A stretch of 64,000 nt of DNA, taken from Pedobacter mendelii (lineage in GTDB: Bacteria > Bacteroidota > Bacteroidia > Sphingobacteriales > Sphingobacteriaceae). Below, piece by piece: positions 20,073 through 29,170 of the stretch; the stretch's first letter is position 1; every line of letters starts with the position of its first letter. The stretch spans positions 156,306 to 220,305 of the forward strand of contig NZ_BMDJ01000007.1 in the NCBI RefSeq assembly GCF_014635725.1, in the 5' to 3' direction. A program made the translations under genes and the position numbers. The notes beneath the pieces were generated by a model. The model made no database searches, was not told the origin of the DNA, and saw nothing but the letters and a program-made list of their open reading frames with translations.

Positions 20073-20924
20073 ATGGAGCAGAAAAAAATAGGATGGATAG
20101 GCTTGGGTAATATGGGTACCCCTATGGCAGAGCAATTGATAAAAGCAGAATATCCAATACAGGTTTACAACAGAAGTAAAGATAAAGAAGATGCGTTTAA
20201 AAAATTGGGTGTTTCAGTTTCATCATCACCAAAAGAATTATTAAACAGTTCGGATATTGTAATTATTATGGTTTCTGATGATGAAGCAATAGAGCAGATT
20301 TTTAAAAATGAAGATGGTTTGCTTCATGATGATTCTAGTGGAAAAATAATTATTAACATGAGCACAGTTTCGCCAGGTATTAGCAAATCAATGGCTGCAT
20401 TATGTAAAGCAAAAGGAAATGCATATTTAGATGCTCCAGTATCTGGAAGTGTTAAGCAAGCAGAAACTGGTACGTTAGTTATAATGGTTGGAGGCGATGC
20501 AGAAACTTTTGATACCGCTAGGCATGTTCTTGAAAAATTAGGTAAGCTGGTTATGCATATTGGCGATAACGGAGCGGGTAATAATTCAAAACTTGCTATA
20601 AATTCTTTGCTGGCGCTTTATGCAGAAGGCTTAGCGGAAACAGTTGTTTTTGCAAATCAAAAAGGGATTAAGACTGAAGATTTACTCAACCTTATTAACA
20701 ATGCTGCGATAGGAAATATCTTCACTAAAATTAAAGGTGATGCAATAATTACAGATAACTATAAAGCAGCATTTGCACTAAAACACATTGCAAAAGATTT
20801 AAGGTTAGCTAAAGCAGAAGGACTATCTTCGCCATTGGCAAATGCAGCTTTTGAAACCTTTAAAGCAGCAGAAGAGAAATACGGAGAAGATGATATCATT
20901 TCAGTTATAAAAGCTATAAAATAA
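20073..20924 (+). CDS. NAD(P)-dependent beta-hydroxyacid dehydrogenase family
   Basis: A 283-residue member of the 3-hydroxyisobutyrate/tartronate-semialdehyde reductase family. The Rossmann motif GWIGLGNMGTPMAEQL opens the protein, which favours the ATG at 20073 over an earlier TTG. The substrate-binding motif DAPVSGSVKQAETGTL lies near residue 120 and the catalytic lysine in GAGNNSKLAIN near residue 168. The reaction is oxidation of a beta-hydroxyacid, or the reverse. The exact substrate is not readable. It is followed 59 bp later by a GlcG/HbpS gene, which hints at small hydroxyacid metabolism. Confidence 0.88.
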   Translation: MEQKKIGWIGLGNMGTPMAEQLIKAEYPIQVYNRSKDKEDAFKKLGVSVSSSPKELLNSSDIVIIMVSDDEAIEQIFKNEDGLLHDDSSGKIIINMSTVSPGISKSMAALCKAKGNAYLDAPVSGSVKQAETGTLVIMVGGDAETFDTARHVLEKLGKLVMHIGDNGAGNNSKLAINSLLALYAEGLAETVVFANQKGIKTEDLLNLINNAAIGNIFTKIKGDAIITDNYKAAFALKHIAKDLRLAKAEGLSSPLANAAFETFKAAEEKYGEDDIISVIKAIK

Positions 20925-20983
20925 GTAATCTGTAAACTTTATATATATTAACTTGTTGTCTTTTAAATTAATCCATATAAAAA

Positions 20984-21385
20984 ATGAATATCAAATTAGA
21001 GCAGGCAGAAGCTGTAATTGCGGCTGCAAAAAACAAAGCATCAGAAATAAATACAAAAATGAATATCGCTGTTGTTGATTCGGGCAGTAATCTTATTGCC
21101 TTTGTACACATGGACGGTGGCTGGATTGGTTCGGTAGATATATCTATTAAAAAAGCCAAAACTGCGGCCTGGTTTCAAATGGATACGAAATCACTTACGC
21201 CTTTGGTTGGTCCGGGACAACCATTATTTAATATTGAACACTCTAATGGCGGTTTAATCACTTTTCCGGGTGGTGTAATTCTTAAAGACTCATCTGGAGA
21301 AATTATTGGAGCTATTGGCGTTTCGGGTAGTACGGTTGATGATGATCATGCGGTTGCCGAGGCTGGTGCTGCAGCGGTAAAATAA
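20984..21385 (+). CDS. GlcG/HbpS (DUF336) family protein
   Basis: A 133-residue single-domain protein of the GlcG/HbpS family, which includes haem-binding HbpS and the glycolate-operon protein GlcG. Typical segments are MNIAVVDSGSNLIAFVHMDG, then ISIKKAKTAAWF, the PGGVILKD turn and IGAIGVSGST-DDDHAVAEAGA. There is no signal peptide, so it is cytoplasmic. It is followed directly by a terminator, and it may be cotranscribed with the dehydrogenase upstream. Confidence 0.88.
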   Translation: MNIKLEQAEAVIAAAKNKASEINTKMNIAVVDSGSNLIAFVHMDGGWIGSVDISIKKAKTAAWFQMDTKSLTPLVGPGQPLFNIEHSNGGLITFPGGVILKDSSGEIIGAIGVSGSTVDDDHAVAEAGAAAVK

Positions 21386-21424
21386 AAAAATGCCTGCCTG
21401 ATTTTAAATTGGGCAGGCATTTCC
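21386..21424 (+). terminator. Intrinsic terminator after the GlcG/HbpS gene
   Basis: A perfect 11-bp stem AAATGCCTGCC / GGCAGGCATTT (21388-21398 and 21412-21422). The A-run before it and T-run after it are short, so it may serve both strands. Confidence 0.8.
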
Positions 21425-21731
21425 ATATTTCATGAAATACATTTTCAAGTGTAATTGAAAAATGATTAAAAATTATCGATTCTTGAGAATTATAATTATT
21501 AAAGGCGCTCGTCGTACTTAAGTAGACTAATGATTATCTTGTAAGGAAGCGGTAATTGAGGAAAAATAATTTGATGTTTTGTGTCAAAAATCTGAAAAAC
21601 CATTTTACTTTGGCTTAAGAGAAAGCTAATCTTCCAAAATTAAATAGCAGTGTATACTTTGAAGCGAAATTTGGTAGTCACTATTGAGGAACACTCATTA
21701 TAACTACACATCTGCTAATAGTTAAAGTAAT
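21425..21731. other. 307-bp spacer, nothing recognised
   Basis: AT-rich spacer between the convergent GlcG/HbpS and outer-membrane barrel genes. I see no gene, repeat or clear signal in it. Confidence 0.5.
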
Positions 21732-23099
21732 TTAAATTTTCATTAATGCAGGATAGATCCTTATAAAAACCTGTGCGCCGATTGGATTTTTCCCATATAA
21801 GTTATTCAATGCGTTGTTTGTATTGTAAAATGAGATTTGTGTACCAATTGCGCCTCTGAATTTTTTCAGATTTAAAACGTCATAATTAATGCCAGCACTT
21901 AAAGCATGTACACCATAAAGATTTTCTCCATAAAAGGATTCATTAAGGTTTAATTCTTCTGTTGATTTTTGTACCCATTCGTATCTGCTATAAAGTGAAA
22001 GTTTTTTTACCCGATAAGCTGTTTCTAATAATACTGCATTTTCACCCTCATGGCCTTTTGTTTTGTTTAAGCCCCACAATGCTGTAGCATTTAAGCTTTT
22101 CTCATCGCCTAATGGCAATGCATAAATGGCTGATGCAATAGTTCTGTTTACATCTTCGTTAGCATGCAAACTTTCAGGACTTTTTATCCAGCCATGAGAT
22201 ACTTGTAAAGCCCAATTTTTATTTGGGTTGAAAGAAAGTCTGGCACTATACGAATCGAACCTGGGTTTATCAAAATCAAAACGATTTTCATCAGGCTCTC
22301 TTCCAGTGAAAGAAGATGCTTCAACTTTAAATTTATCATATCGGTAACCAATTGTTGCTACACCGAAAGTGATGTGTGTACCGTCATTCCAATGGTGAGA
22401 AATTGGTGCATCTGGATTTGACAATGCCGACGGGCGATGCATAAAGGCAACAGAACCAAGCGCCGGCTCTCCCGGATAACCCAGGTATAAGCTAAGATCT
22501 GATTTTTTTGAAAAAGCATAGGTATAGGCAACTGATAATTCAGAAAATAAATCATGCGGGTGTTGCCGGTCTACCAAAGGATTTCCTTTCCAGCTTTCGC
22601 CGGTTTGAAACAATAATGGGTAACCATTGCCGCCTTCTGTTAATCTGTCAAGTGATAACATTGCGCCAAAATGAACTAAACCTTTTTCGCCAATTTTTCG
22701 TTGTCCCATAGCCATAAACCAGTTTGGCGCATCAAATTTATCATCTCCACGATTTCCTTTATCTCCAACATCCTGCTTAGTGTAGCGCAGAGCTATGTTT
22801 CCGTGTAACATATACATCCATTTCTTTGAGTGAATCATCAACCCATACATTGGTGATGCATCTGGTAGCCATGAGGTACCAGAACCATTTCTGCTCATCG
22901 GAAGATTTAAAGAATAGGAATGGCTCATTGGTGTAGTCATGTTCATGTTATGCATATCGTGGTTCATACCCTTCATTGTCGAATCCATGCTTTTAACAAC
23001 AGAATTTTTCTTAGCAGGCATATGCATTTCATGTTGAGCGTTGGATTTATACGTTGCAGCAAAAATAATTATACTTAATAGTGTTAGTTTTAACTTCAT
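21732..23099 (-). CDS. Met/His-rich outer-membrane beta-barrel protein
   Basis: A 455-residue exported protein. After the signal peptide (LTLLSIIIFAATYKSNAQ) comes a methionine- and histidine-rich segment (HEMHMP, then MKGMNHDMHNMNM, residues about 22-60) of the kind that binds copper or silver. The remainder is rich in alternating aromatic and polar residues, typical of an outer-membrane barrel, and ends with aromatic/hydrophobic QVFIRIYPALMKI. A GYPGEPALG motif and HPHDLFSELS are notable. Such proteins occur near copper-resistance genes, but none is adjacent here. The barrel nature is well supported, the metal role inferred. Confidence 0.7.
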   Translation of the reverse strand: MKLKLTLLSIIIFAATYKSNAQHEMHMPAKKNSVVKSMDSTMKGMNHDMHNMNMTTPMSHSYSLNLPMSRNGSGTSWLPDASPMYGLMIHSKKWMYMLHGNIALRYTKQDVGDKGNRGDDKFDAPNWFMAMGQRKIGEKGLVHFGAMLSLDRLTEGGNGYPLLFQTGESWKGNPLVDRQHPHDLFSELSVAYTYAFSKKSDLSLYLGYPGEPALGSVAFMHRPSALSNPDAPISHHWNDGTHITFGVATIGYRYDKFKVEASSFTGREPDENRFDFDKPRFDSYSARLSFNPNKNWALQVSHGWIKSPESLHANEDVNRTIASAIYALPLGDEKSLNATALWGLNKTKGHEGENAVLLETAYRVKKLSLYSRYEWVQKSTEELNLNESFYGENLYGVHALSAGINYDVLNLKKFRGAIGTQISFYNTNNALNNLYGKNPIGAQVFIRIYPALMKI

Positions 23100-23818
23100 G
23101 ATTTAAAGGGTATTTCAATTTAATGATGTAAAATTAGGATGATATGTTACGCTTACTTTATATCATTTCAGAAATGTTTTATATAATTAATTACAAAGTT
23201 TCGCGATAACTCTTTTTTTTCTTAAACGCTCTATTGGTAGGAGAAGAGTAGTTGCCCTTCTTGAAATTGGTACTATTGCCCACCACACCTTTAATTCATG
23301 TGCGAGTGGAGATATATGACCTATATTGTATGGCTCAAAAAGGTATTTCTATTTATAATTTTACTGTTTCTGCCTTGCTATCTTTATATCATCCTTCGGA
23401 AGGATTGGGGAGGTAAATTACCGCCAACCAGAGGTATTTAGTATTTCATTTTGCTTTGCAAACCCGCTATCTGCACTTTGTATCCTCCTTAGCAGAGGGC
23501 AGTAATATATCAACCACCCCAAAACAGTTCAATTTTACAAATCGACTTACTCTAAAAAATCAACAATTTTTTTGTTGACTCATTAACTAATCCCTCCCTG
23601 AAAAAAGGGGGTAGCTGGACAATACTATAAAGCTTATTAAGCGAAATGCCTAAAATCATTCAATCCAAAAATTAAAACAGATTTTGCCATCGCATTAACT
23701 ACTTCGCTCCTAATTTATGAGGGGGCGGGGGGTGGTGGTGGTTAATAATACTATCAATCTCAAAAAAAATCCTTAAATTTATGGTACGTCCCTTTTTATT
23801 TACTTCAATTTAAATGGA
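23100..23818. other. 719-bp gene-free region with C- and G-rich repeats
   Basis: The largest simple spacer in the window. It holds degenerate repeat-like pieces, including CCTCCTTAGCAGAGGG near 23481, AACCACCCC near 23507 and TCCCTCCCTGAAAAAAGGGG near 23592, and ends with the G-rich tract at 23720-23742. Several pieces look like halves of inverted repeats, suggesting a decayed intergenic repeat cluster. No ORF is convincing. Confidence 0.55.
23720..23742 (+). repeat. G-rich tract, possible G-quadruplex
   Basis: Runs of five and six G separated by one C are followed by three TGG units, all within an otherwise AT-rich spacer and about 80 bp upstream of the next start codon. Confidence 0.45.
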
Positions 23819-24304
23819 ATGTCCACATGTATTAAAACAATAAATAATCATATTATTATCGAATTTGATAAAGGGAGCTTTGATAATTGGTGCGTTTATG
23901 TAACAAAAAATGGGCTCAAAAGGTACGCACCTTTGGATACAGAATATTTTGGGCGTATTCAGGAAATAGGCAAACAATATTCAAATCAAAAAGTATATAA
24001 CGATTTCTTAAAAGTCTATCTGTTTACGGATAAAACCATCAACCCCGATGTTTTAAAGATTATCGATTTAATTGCAGAAGATTACGCAGAACACACAGAA
24101 GAAATTAATATTTGGTTTACCGTAATTTATGCAGGCATGATTGCTGAAGAAAATAAGGAATACGCAATTTTGAAAAAAAGAATCAAAAGACTAGGTATGT
24201 ATCAGGTATTAATTGAAAATTTAAACCCAGAATATGCAGCAAATTTTTCGAAAGGAAAAAAGTGGCAAGAGTTGGATATGGTTATGAAAGAACAAGGGTT
24301 TTAA
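23819..24304 (+). CDS. Hypothetical protein convergent with Dam-type methylase
   Basis: A 161-residue soluble, acidic protein that I do not recognise with certainty. It has mixed alpha/beta character: a strand-rich start (HIIIEFDKGSFDNWCVYV) followed by helices rich in Asp, Glu, Tyr and Ile. No nuclease motif is evident. Its TAA stop (24302-24304) directly abuts the stop codon of the methyltransferase gene on the opposite strand, with no spacer. That intimate pairing suggests a linked module, but it is not a recognised DpnII-type endonuclease, which would be larger. Confidence 0.6.
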   Translation: MSTCIKTINNHIIIEFDKGSFDNWCVYVTKNGLKRYAPLDTEYFGRIQEIGKQYSNQKVYNDFLKVYLFTDKTINPDVLKIIDLIAEDYAEHTEEINIWFTVIYAGMIAEENKEYAILKKRIKRLGMYQVLIENLNPEYAANFSKGKKWQELDMVMKEQGF

Positions 24305-25255
24305 TTATGTTAATTGGTAATTCATAATCAAAATCTCATTTATTTCACCTCTTTTCTGCGCATTGGAGTTTATCATTCGCTTGGCTTTAACCCTTAAAAT
24401 TGTATTTGATGGTTTATCATAAAGATCATCAAAAAATAAATCTGCAGGATTTAAATTTTTTGGGTCAGAATTACTTAAAAGCCACAAATGCTTTTTTTTT
24501 GTTAGTAATTCTGTAAAATCAGCAAGTCTGTTTTGTTGTTCATCACCAAATTCTCCTTTGGCATAAGCATTAAAGGAAGAAGTTTTACTAATGGGTTTGT
24601 ATGGTGGATCGAAATAGAAAAAGCTTTTTTTTCCAATGTATTTTACTGTTTCAGTATAATCGCCGTTTAGTATAGTAATATCTTGCAAAAGCTTACTGAT
24701 TGCCAAAATATTTAATGGGTCGGAGATTTTCGGTCTGGCATATTTTCCAAATGGAACATTAAATAAATTTTTACTGTTTACGCGATATAAGCCATTAAAG
24801 CAAGTTCGGTTTAGGAAAATGAAAAAGGCCGAATTTTCAGTTATATCATCAGTTTTAAAGTTAAATTTAGTTCTGATGTTTAGAAAGAAATTCCTTTTTT
24901 CTTCTTCAAAATTTAAGCCATAATAATCTGATTCAATTGCATTCAAAATCGTGATTAGTTCTTCTGGCTTGGCTTTTATTGTTTTGTAAACATTTATCAA
25001 ATCGGTATTGATATCGTTTATTACAGCTTTTTTGATATTAAATTTCTGAATAAACCAAAAGAAAATAGCACCACTACCAATAAATGGCTCGATATAAGTT
25101 AAATCATTTATCTTTTCAATTTCTTTAGGTAAATACTGCTCAATTACAGGAATTAACTGTGTTTTACCACCTGCCCATTTTAGAAATGGTTTAGCAATTG
25201 TATTTTGTTTGGCGGTATTCTGCAAGGTAAAAGGTTGGTTGGTTTTATGTTGCAA
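24305..25255 (-). CDS. Dam-type (D12 class) adenine-N6 DNA methyltransferase
   Basis: A 316-residue D12-class DNA adenine methyltransferase. AdoMet motif: FLKWAGGKTQLIPVI (about residues 24-38), then YIEPFIGSGAIFF; catalytic motif IV FYFDPPYKP near residue 205. These fit the Dam/DpnIIA family, which commonly methylates GATC, although specificity cannot be read here. The start at 25255 has about 20 residues before the motif. No recognisable restriction enzyme is present, so it is either an orphan regulator of DNA methylation or works with the unknown gene that ends at its stop codon. Confidence 0.9.
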   Translation of the reverse strand: MQHKTNQPFTLQNTAKQNTIAKPFLKWAGGKTQLIPVIEQYLPKEIEKINDLTYIEPFIGSGAIFFWFIQKFNIKKAVINDINTDLINVYKTIKAKPEELITILNAIESDYYGLNFEEEKRNFFLNIRTKFNFKTDDITENSAFFIFLNRTCFNGLYRVNSKNLFNVPFGKYARPKISDPLNILAISKLLQDITILNGDYTETVKYIGKKSFFYFDPPYKPISKTSSFNAYAKGEFGDEQQNRLADFTELLTKKKHLWLLSNSDPKNLNPADLFFDDLYDKPSNTILRVKAKRMINSNAQKRGEINEILIMNYQLT

Positions 25256-25343
25256 GGTATAAAATTACCTTCATTCTGAATGCCCTAAAAACATAGTTTT
25301 ATTATTAATGCTCAATTAAAATCCTGCTCCCGTTTATTTTAAG

Positions 25344-25351
25344 TAAATTTG
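25344..25351 (+). promoter_or_regulatory. Bacteroidota -7 box (TAAATTTG)
   Basis: An exact match to TAnnTTTG, about 150 bp upstream of the 25502 gene and pointing to it. The -33 element is not clear. Confidence 0.4.
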
Positions 25352-25501
25352 GAAAAATCAATAGATGGTTGGGTTCTCCCGACTGAGAAATAAAATCTGC
25401 TAAAGCGGTTAATAATCACTTTTCAATACCGGATTTTCTTTAAACATAAGGATTAAACAAGTGCACCTGCTCCAAACAAATGCTGGTGATTAATTAAAAA
25501 T

Positions 25502-25825
25502 ATGGAAAATAAAGAAATAGAATTTCAGGCAAAAATGTACGCTTATGCAATAAACAGCGCTACAAAAGAATATGGTTTTAAAAAAGATGAAGGTTGGAAA
25601 CTTAATTTAGCGAATGCAGCTGAGAAGTTAGAAATTGAGCAAAAATATTATCCTACAGTTTCAACTCAAATCACTTCAGAATCTTTGCAAAAGTTATCAG
25701 AGCTGGTTAAAATTGAGTTGAATCAAACACCTATTTTTGCTAAAGATCCAATTAATACTTTTGGTGCTCAACATTCAGATTCCGAATTTATTATCGCTTA
25801 TAATCCAATCAGAGTTCATCGCTAA
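25502..25825 (+). CDS. Hypothetical protein, paralogue of the 18.8-kb gene
   Basis: A 107-residue soluble protein of unknown function, related to the protein at 18810-19124 along the first ~55 residues and at the C-terminal AYNP-R motif. It is preceded by an exact TAnnTTTG box and stands alone, convergent with the ABC permease gene 12 bp away. Conservation of the two ends with a variable middle suggests a small conserved fold; nothing more can be said about function. Confidence 0.65.
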   Translation: MENKEIEFQAKMYAYAINSATKEYGFKKDEGWKLNLANAAEKLEIEQKYYPTVSTQITSESLQKLSELVKIELNQTPIFAKDPINTFGAQHSDSEFIIAYNPIRVHR

Positions 25826-25837
25826 TAAACAATTACA

Positions 25838-28384
25838 TTAATTTCCTTCATTTCGTAAAATTTGCAGCGGTGGTTTATTTAATATACTTCTGCTGCTTAA
25901 TACACCCGTTATTACTACCAGTAAAATCACACTGCTGAAGAGTAAAAAAGTTGGTAATAAAGGGGGAATAAATGAAGCATCGAAACTAAACTTTGCCAAT
26001 GCCCAGCTGCCACTTAATGCAAGAATTAATCCTGCGGCTGCGGCAAATAAACCTAAGAAAAAATATTCTATAGCGTTTATAGCAAGAATTTGTTTTCTGC
26101 TTGCACCCATGGTTCTGAGCAGAATGCTTTCTTTTATGCGTTGGTTTTTACTCGTTAACACAGCTGATATTAAAACAATCCATCCTGTTATCATGCTAAA
26201 ACCTGCCATAAACTGAATAACAAAACTTATTTTGCCAAGCAGTTCATCCAGCAGTTTCAAAACTAAACCCAAATCAATCACAGAGATGTTTGGAAACTTA
26301 CGAACTACGGCACCCTGAAAACTTGCTGATGTTTCGCTGTTTGGCACCCTGGTCATTAATACATGAAATTGTGGCGCCTGCTCTAAAACTCCCGACGGAA
26401 ATACAACACGAAAATTGGTTTGCATCCTGCTCCAGTTAACTTCTCTTAAACTGCCTACAACCGTTGGCAATAGCATACCCTGAACATTGAAAACAATTTT
26501 ATCATTTAGTTTGACTTTAATACTTCGGGCAAAATTTTGATCCAAAGAAATGTAAACAACATCTTTTGGGCTATTAACTTGTGCAATCCATTTTCCATCA
26601 ATAATTTTTTCTGCAGCAGTTAAAGTATCCTGATAAGTGGCACGGATTTCATTTCTGAAAGCCCTTTTATTTGTACTGTCAGCACCCGCCTTTTTGCCAT
26701 TAATTTCTTCAATTCTCATGGTAATTACCGGAACCTGGTTCATTAAAGGTAATTTGTAAGATTTTGCCAAATCAGTAACAGCTATTTTTTGGGTGTTCTG
26801 AATATCGAATAAAACCATATTAGGTTGCGAAGCGCCCGAAGAAAGGGTAACTCTGTTTATCAAAATACCTTGTACGAAATAAAGCGTACAAATAAAGGCT
26901 GTTGATAATCCGATAGACATAGTGAGCATTAACGTTTGATTGTTTGGTCGATATAAATTTGCAAAGCCTTGTCGCCATAAATAACTTAAAGACGCAGGCA
27001 AAAGTTTCTTCACCAAAAACATCAAAATGCCAGAAAAGGCCATTAATAAAAGGAAAGCAATTAAAATTCCCGCAGTAAATGCGATGGTTTGCAGCCAGGT
27101 TTTCATTTGCAAATAGGTGAAACCCACAATGAAGGCCATCATTAACAAATAAACAAAACCCTTTAATAAATCTCTTTTTTTCGATGTACTGTTTTCGAAA
27201 GTTGCCCTAATTGCGTTAAGGGGAGAAATTCTTCTTACGGATAAAAGTGAAGGCAAAGCAAATAAAACAGAAATAACTAAACCAAGCAATAAGCCCTGGC
27301 CAATTGCCGACCAGGAAACCTGCATGGTAATTTCTACAGGAAGAAAATCTTTTAGTACAATGGGTAATAAAAACTGTATTAAGGTGCCTAGAACCGATCC
27401 GATTATAGCAGCAATGATACCAATGAAAGAAACCTGGATGAGATAAATCAAGAAAGCATCCCAGGCTTTTAAGCCCATACATCTTAAGGTTGCAATGGCT
27501 GATAATTTTTCCTGAATATATACATGAATGGCACTTCCTACACCAACGCATCCAAGTAATAAAGCAATAAATCCGGTTAATGCTAAAAAGCGATTTAAAT
27601 CTCCAAAGCTTCTTCCGGTTTGCTCTTTTCTTTCGGCAACGGTATCTAAATCTAAGCTTTCTTTCTCTAGTTTTGGCTGGAGCTGTTTTATTATCGAAGT
27701 CAGTTCATTCGAACTGTTAAATTTGTAATAATATTTGTAATTAATTCGACTCCCGGTTTTAACTAGACCTGTTTTATCGAGGTATTTAAGTGGAATATAA
27801 ACGATAGGCGCTACGCTTGATGAAATACCTGTTTGCCCAGGAGCTTTATCCAAAACACCTGCAATTTTAAAACTCAAATCGCCTACATTAATCGAATCGC
27901 CTGTTTTTGCATTAAACTGGAGCATTAAAGTTTTGTCAACAAGAGCATCTCTACCACTAAAAAAACTTTTAGCTGCACTTGCTGGTGTAGTTTCTATTGA
28001 GCCATAGAAAGGATAGTTCCCCTCTAAAGCCTTCATTTGTACCAACCTGCTTCCACCACCTTTTACAAAATAAACCATCGATGCAAAAGTGCTTTCTGCT
28101 GCCCGATCATCGCCCATAGTTTTAAGCATTTGCTGGGTTTGCTTACTTACAGCTTTACGGCTTTCTACAATTAAATCAGCACCTGTTAATTCTTTTGCCT
28201 GCCTGTCGATATCATTTTGAAGGTTATCTTTAAAAGAATAAACAGCCACTAAAGCAGCAATACCTAAAATTATGGAAGATATAAAGAGAAATAAACGCGA
28301 ACGGTTTTTGCGACTATCCCTCCAGGCCATTTTAAATAACCAGGAAATTGGAACGTTTTGTTTTGGAATTGGGTTGTTAGACAT
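25838..28384 (-). CDS. FtsX-type ABC transporter permease (YbbP-like)
   Basis: An 848-residue permease with two FtsX domains: an N-terminal transmembrane helix (about 35-55), a large periplasmic domain, a first group of three helices (about 265-385), further helices near 405-455, a second periplasmic part and the last three helices (about 725-845). This is the MacB/YbbP plan. Its start overlaps the end of the ATPase gene by 8 bp. In other bacteria YbbAP sits beside tesA as here; the complex is thought to move or extract lipophilic molecules, but its substrate is not established. Confidence 0.9.
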   Translation of the reverse strand: MSNNPIPKQNVPISWLFKMAWRDSRKNRSRLFLFISSIILGIAALVAVYSFKDNLQNDIDRQAKELTGADLIVESRKAVSKQTQQMLKTMGDDRAAESTFASMVYFVKGGGSRLVQMKALEGNYPFYGSIETTPASAAKSFFSGRDALVDKTLMLQFNAKTGDSINVGDLSFKIAGVLDKAPGQTGISSSVAPIVYIPLKYLDKTGLVKTGSRINYKYYYKFNSSNELTSIIKQLQPKLEKESLDLDTVAERKEQTGRSFGDLNRFLALTGFIALLLGCVGVGSAIHVYIQEKLSAIATLRCMGLKAWDAFLIYLIQVSFIGIIAAIIGSVLGTLIQFLLPIVLKDFLPVEITMQVSWSAIGQGLLLGLVISVLFALPSLLSVRRISPLNAIRATFENSTSKKRDLLKGFVYLLMMAFIVGFTYLQMKTWLQTIAFTAGILIAFLLLMAFSGILMFLVKKLLPASLSYLWRQGFANLYRPNNQTLMLTMSIGLSTAFICTLYFVQGILINRVTLSSGASQPNMVLFDIQNTQKIAVTDLAKSYKLPLMNQVPVITMRIEEINGKKAGADSTNKRAFRNEIRATYQDTLTAAEKIIDGKWIAQVNSPKDVVYISLDQNFARSIKVKLNDKIVFNVQGMLLPTVVGSLREVNWSRMQTNFRVVFPSGVLEQAPQFHVLMTRVPNSETSASFQGAVVRKFPNISVIDLGLVLKLLDELLGKISFVIQFMAGFSMITGWIVLISAVLTSKNQRIKESILLRTMGASRKQILAINAIEYFFLGLFAAAAGLILALSGSWALAKFSFDASFIPPLLPTFLLFSSVILLVVITGVLSSRSILNKPPLQILRNEGN

Positions 28385-29066
28385 AATTCGGGTTTTCGTC
28401 GGCTATAATTAAGCCACCTTTCATTTTAATCACTCGGTTTGTTCTTGCTGCTAAATCAGGGTCGTGCGTTACAATCACAAGTGTGGTTCCTGCATCTTTA
28501 TTCAAATCAAACAAGAGTTTTATAATTTTTTCACTCGTTTCTGCATCAAGATTTCCCGTAGGTTCATCAGCAAAAAGCAGTGCAGGCCTATTTGAAAATG
28601 CCCGGGCTAGAGAAACCCGCTGTTGTTCACCGCCTGATAATTGTACGGGATAATGGTGACCTCTATCTGCAAGCCCTACCTTATCCAGTAATTCTAAAGC
28701 ATGCGATTTTATATTTTTAGCACCTCTTAACTCAAGTGGAACCATTACATTTTCTAAAGCTGTTAAGGTTGGCAACAACTGGAAATTTTGAAATATAAAA
28801 CCCACATACTGATTGCGAACTGCTGCTCTTTCATCTTCAGTTAGCTTATCTAAAACCACACCGCTCAGTTCAACACTACCCGAACTGGCTCTGTCTAAAC
28901 CTGCACAAAGACCAAGTAATGTTGTTTTTCCACTTCCCGAAGGCCCTGTTATTGCAACAGTAGAACCTGTATCAATTGAAAAATTAATGTTGTTTAAAAC
29001 AGTAAGTTCACGCCCTGCGCTTTGATAAATTTTACTTACATTTCGGATGTTCAATATGCTTTCCAA
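28377..29066 (-). CDS. ABC transporter ATP-binding protein (YbbA-like)
   Basis: A 229-residue ATPase of the LolD/MacB/YbbA type. Walker A GPSGSGKTT (about residue 40), signature LSGGEQQR, Walker B ALLFADEPTGNLD and the H-loop IVTHDPD are all intact. It is the first gene of a two-gene minus-strand operon with the FtsX-type permease and is divergent from tesA, with about 100 bp between them for both promoters. The ybbA-ybbP/tesA neighbourhood is conserved across distant phyla, which supports the assignment. Confidence 0.93.
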   Translation of the reverse strand: MESILNIRNVSKIYQSAGRELTVLNNINFSIDTGSTVAITGPSGSGKTTLLGLCAGLDRASSGSVELSGVVLDKLTEDERAAVRNQYVGFIFQNFQLLPTLTALENVMVPLELRGAKNIKSHALELLDKVGLADRGHHYPVQLSGGEQQRVSLARAFSNRPALLFADEPTGNLDAETSEKIIKLLFDLNKDAGTTLVIVTHDPDLAARTNRVIKMKGGLIIADENPNYV

Positions 29067-29170
29067 TGGCTGAAAATTTTAAATTTTGGTTTGGAACGCA
29101 TCAAAACATAATGCGCCTTTTTCCGTTAAAGGTAATGGCTTTTTGATTTTAAGAGACAGAAAAAATAGAT

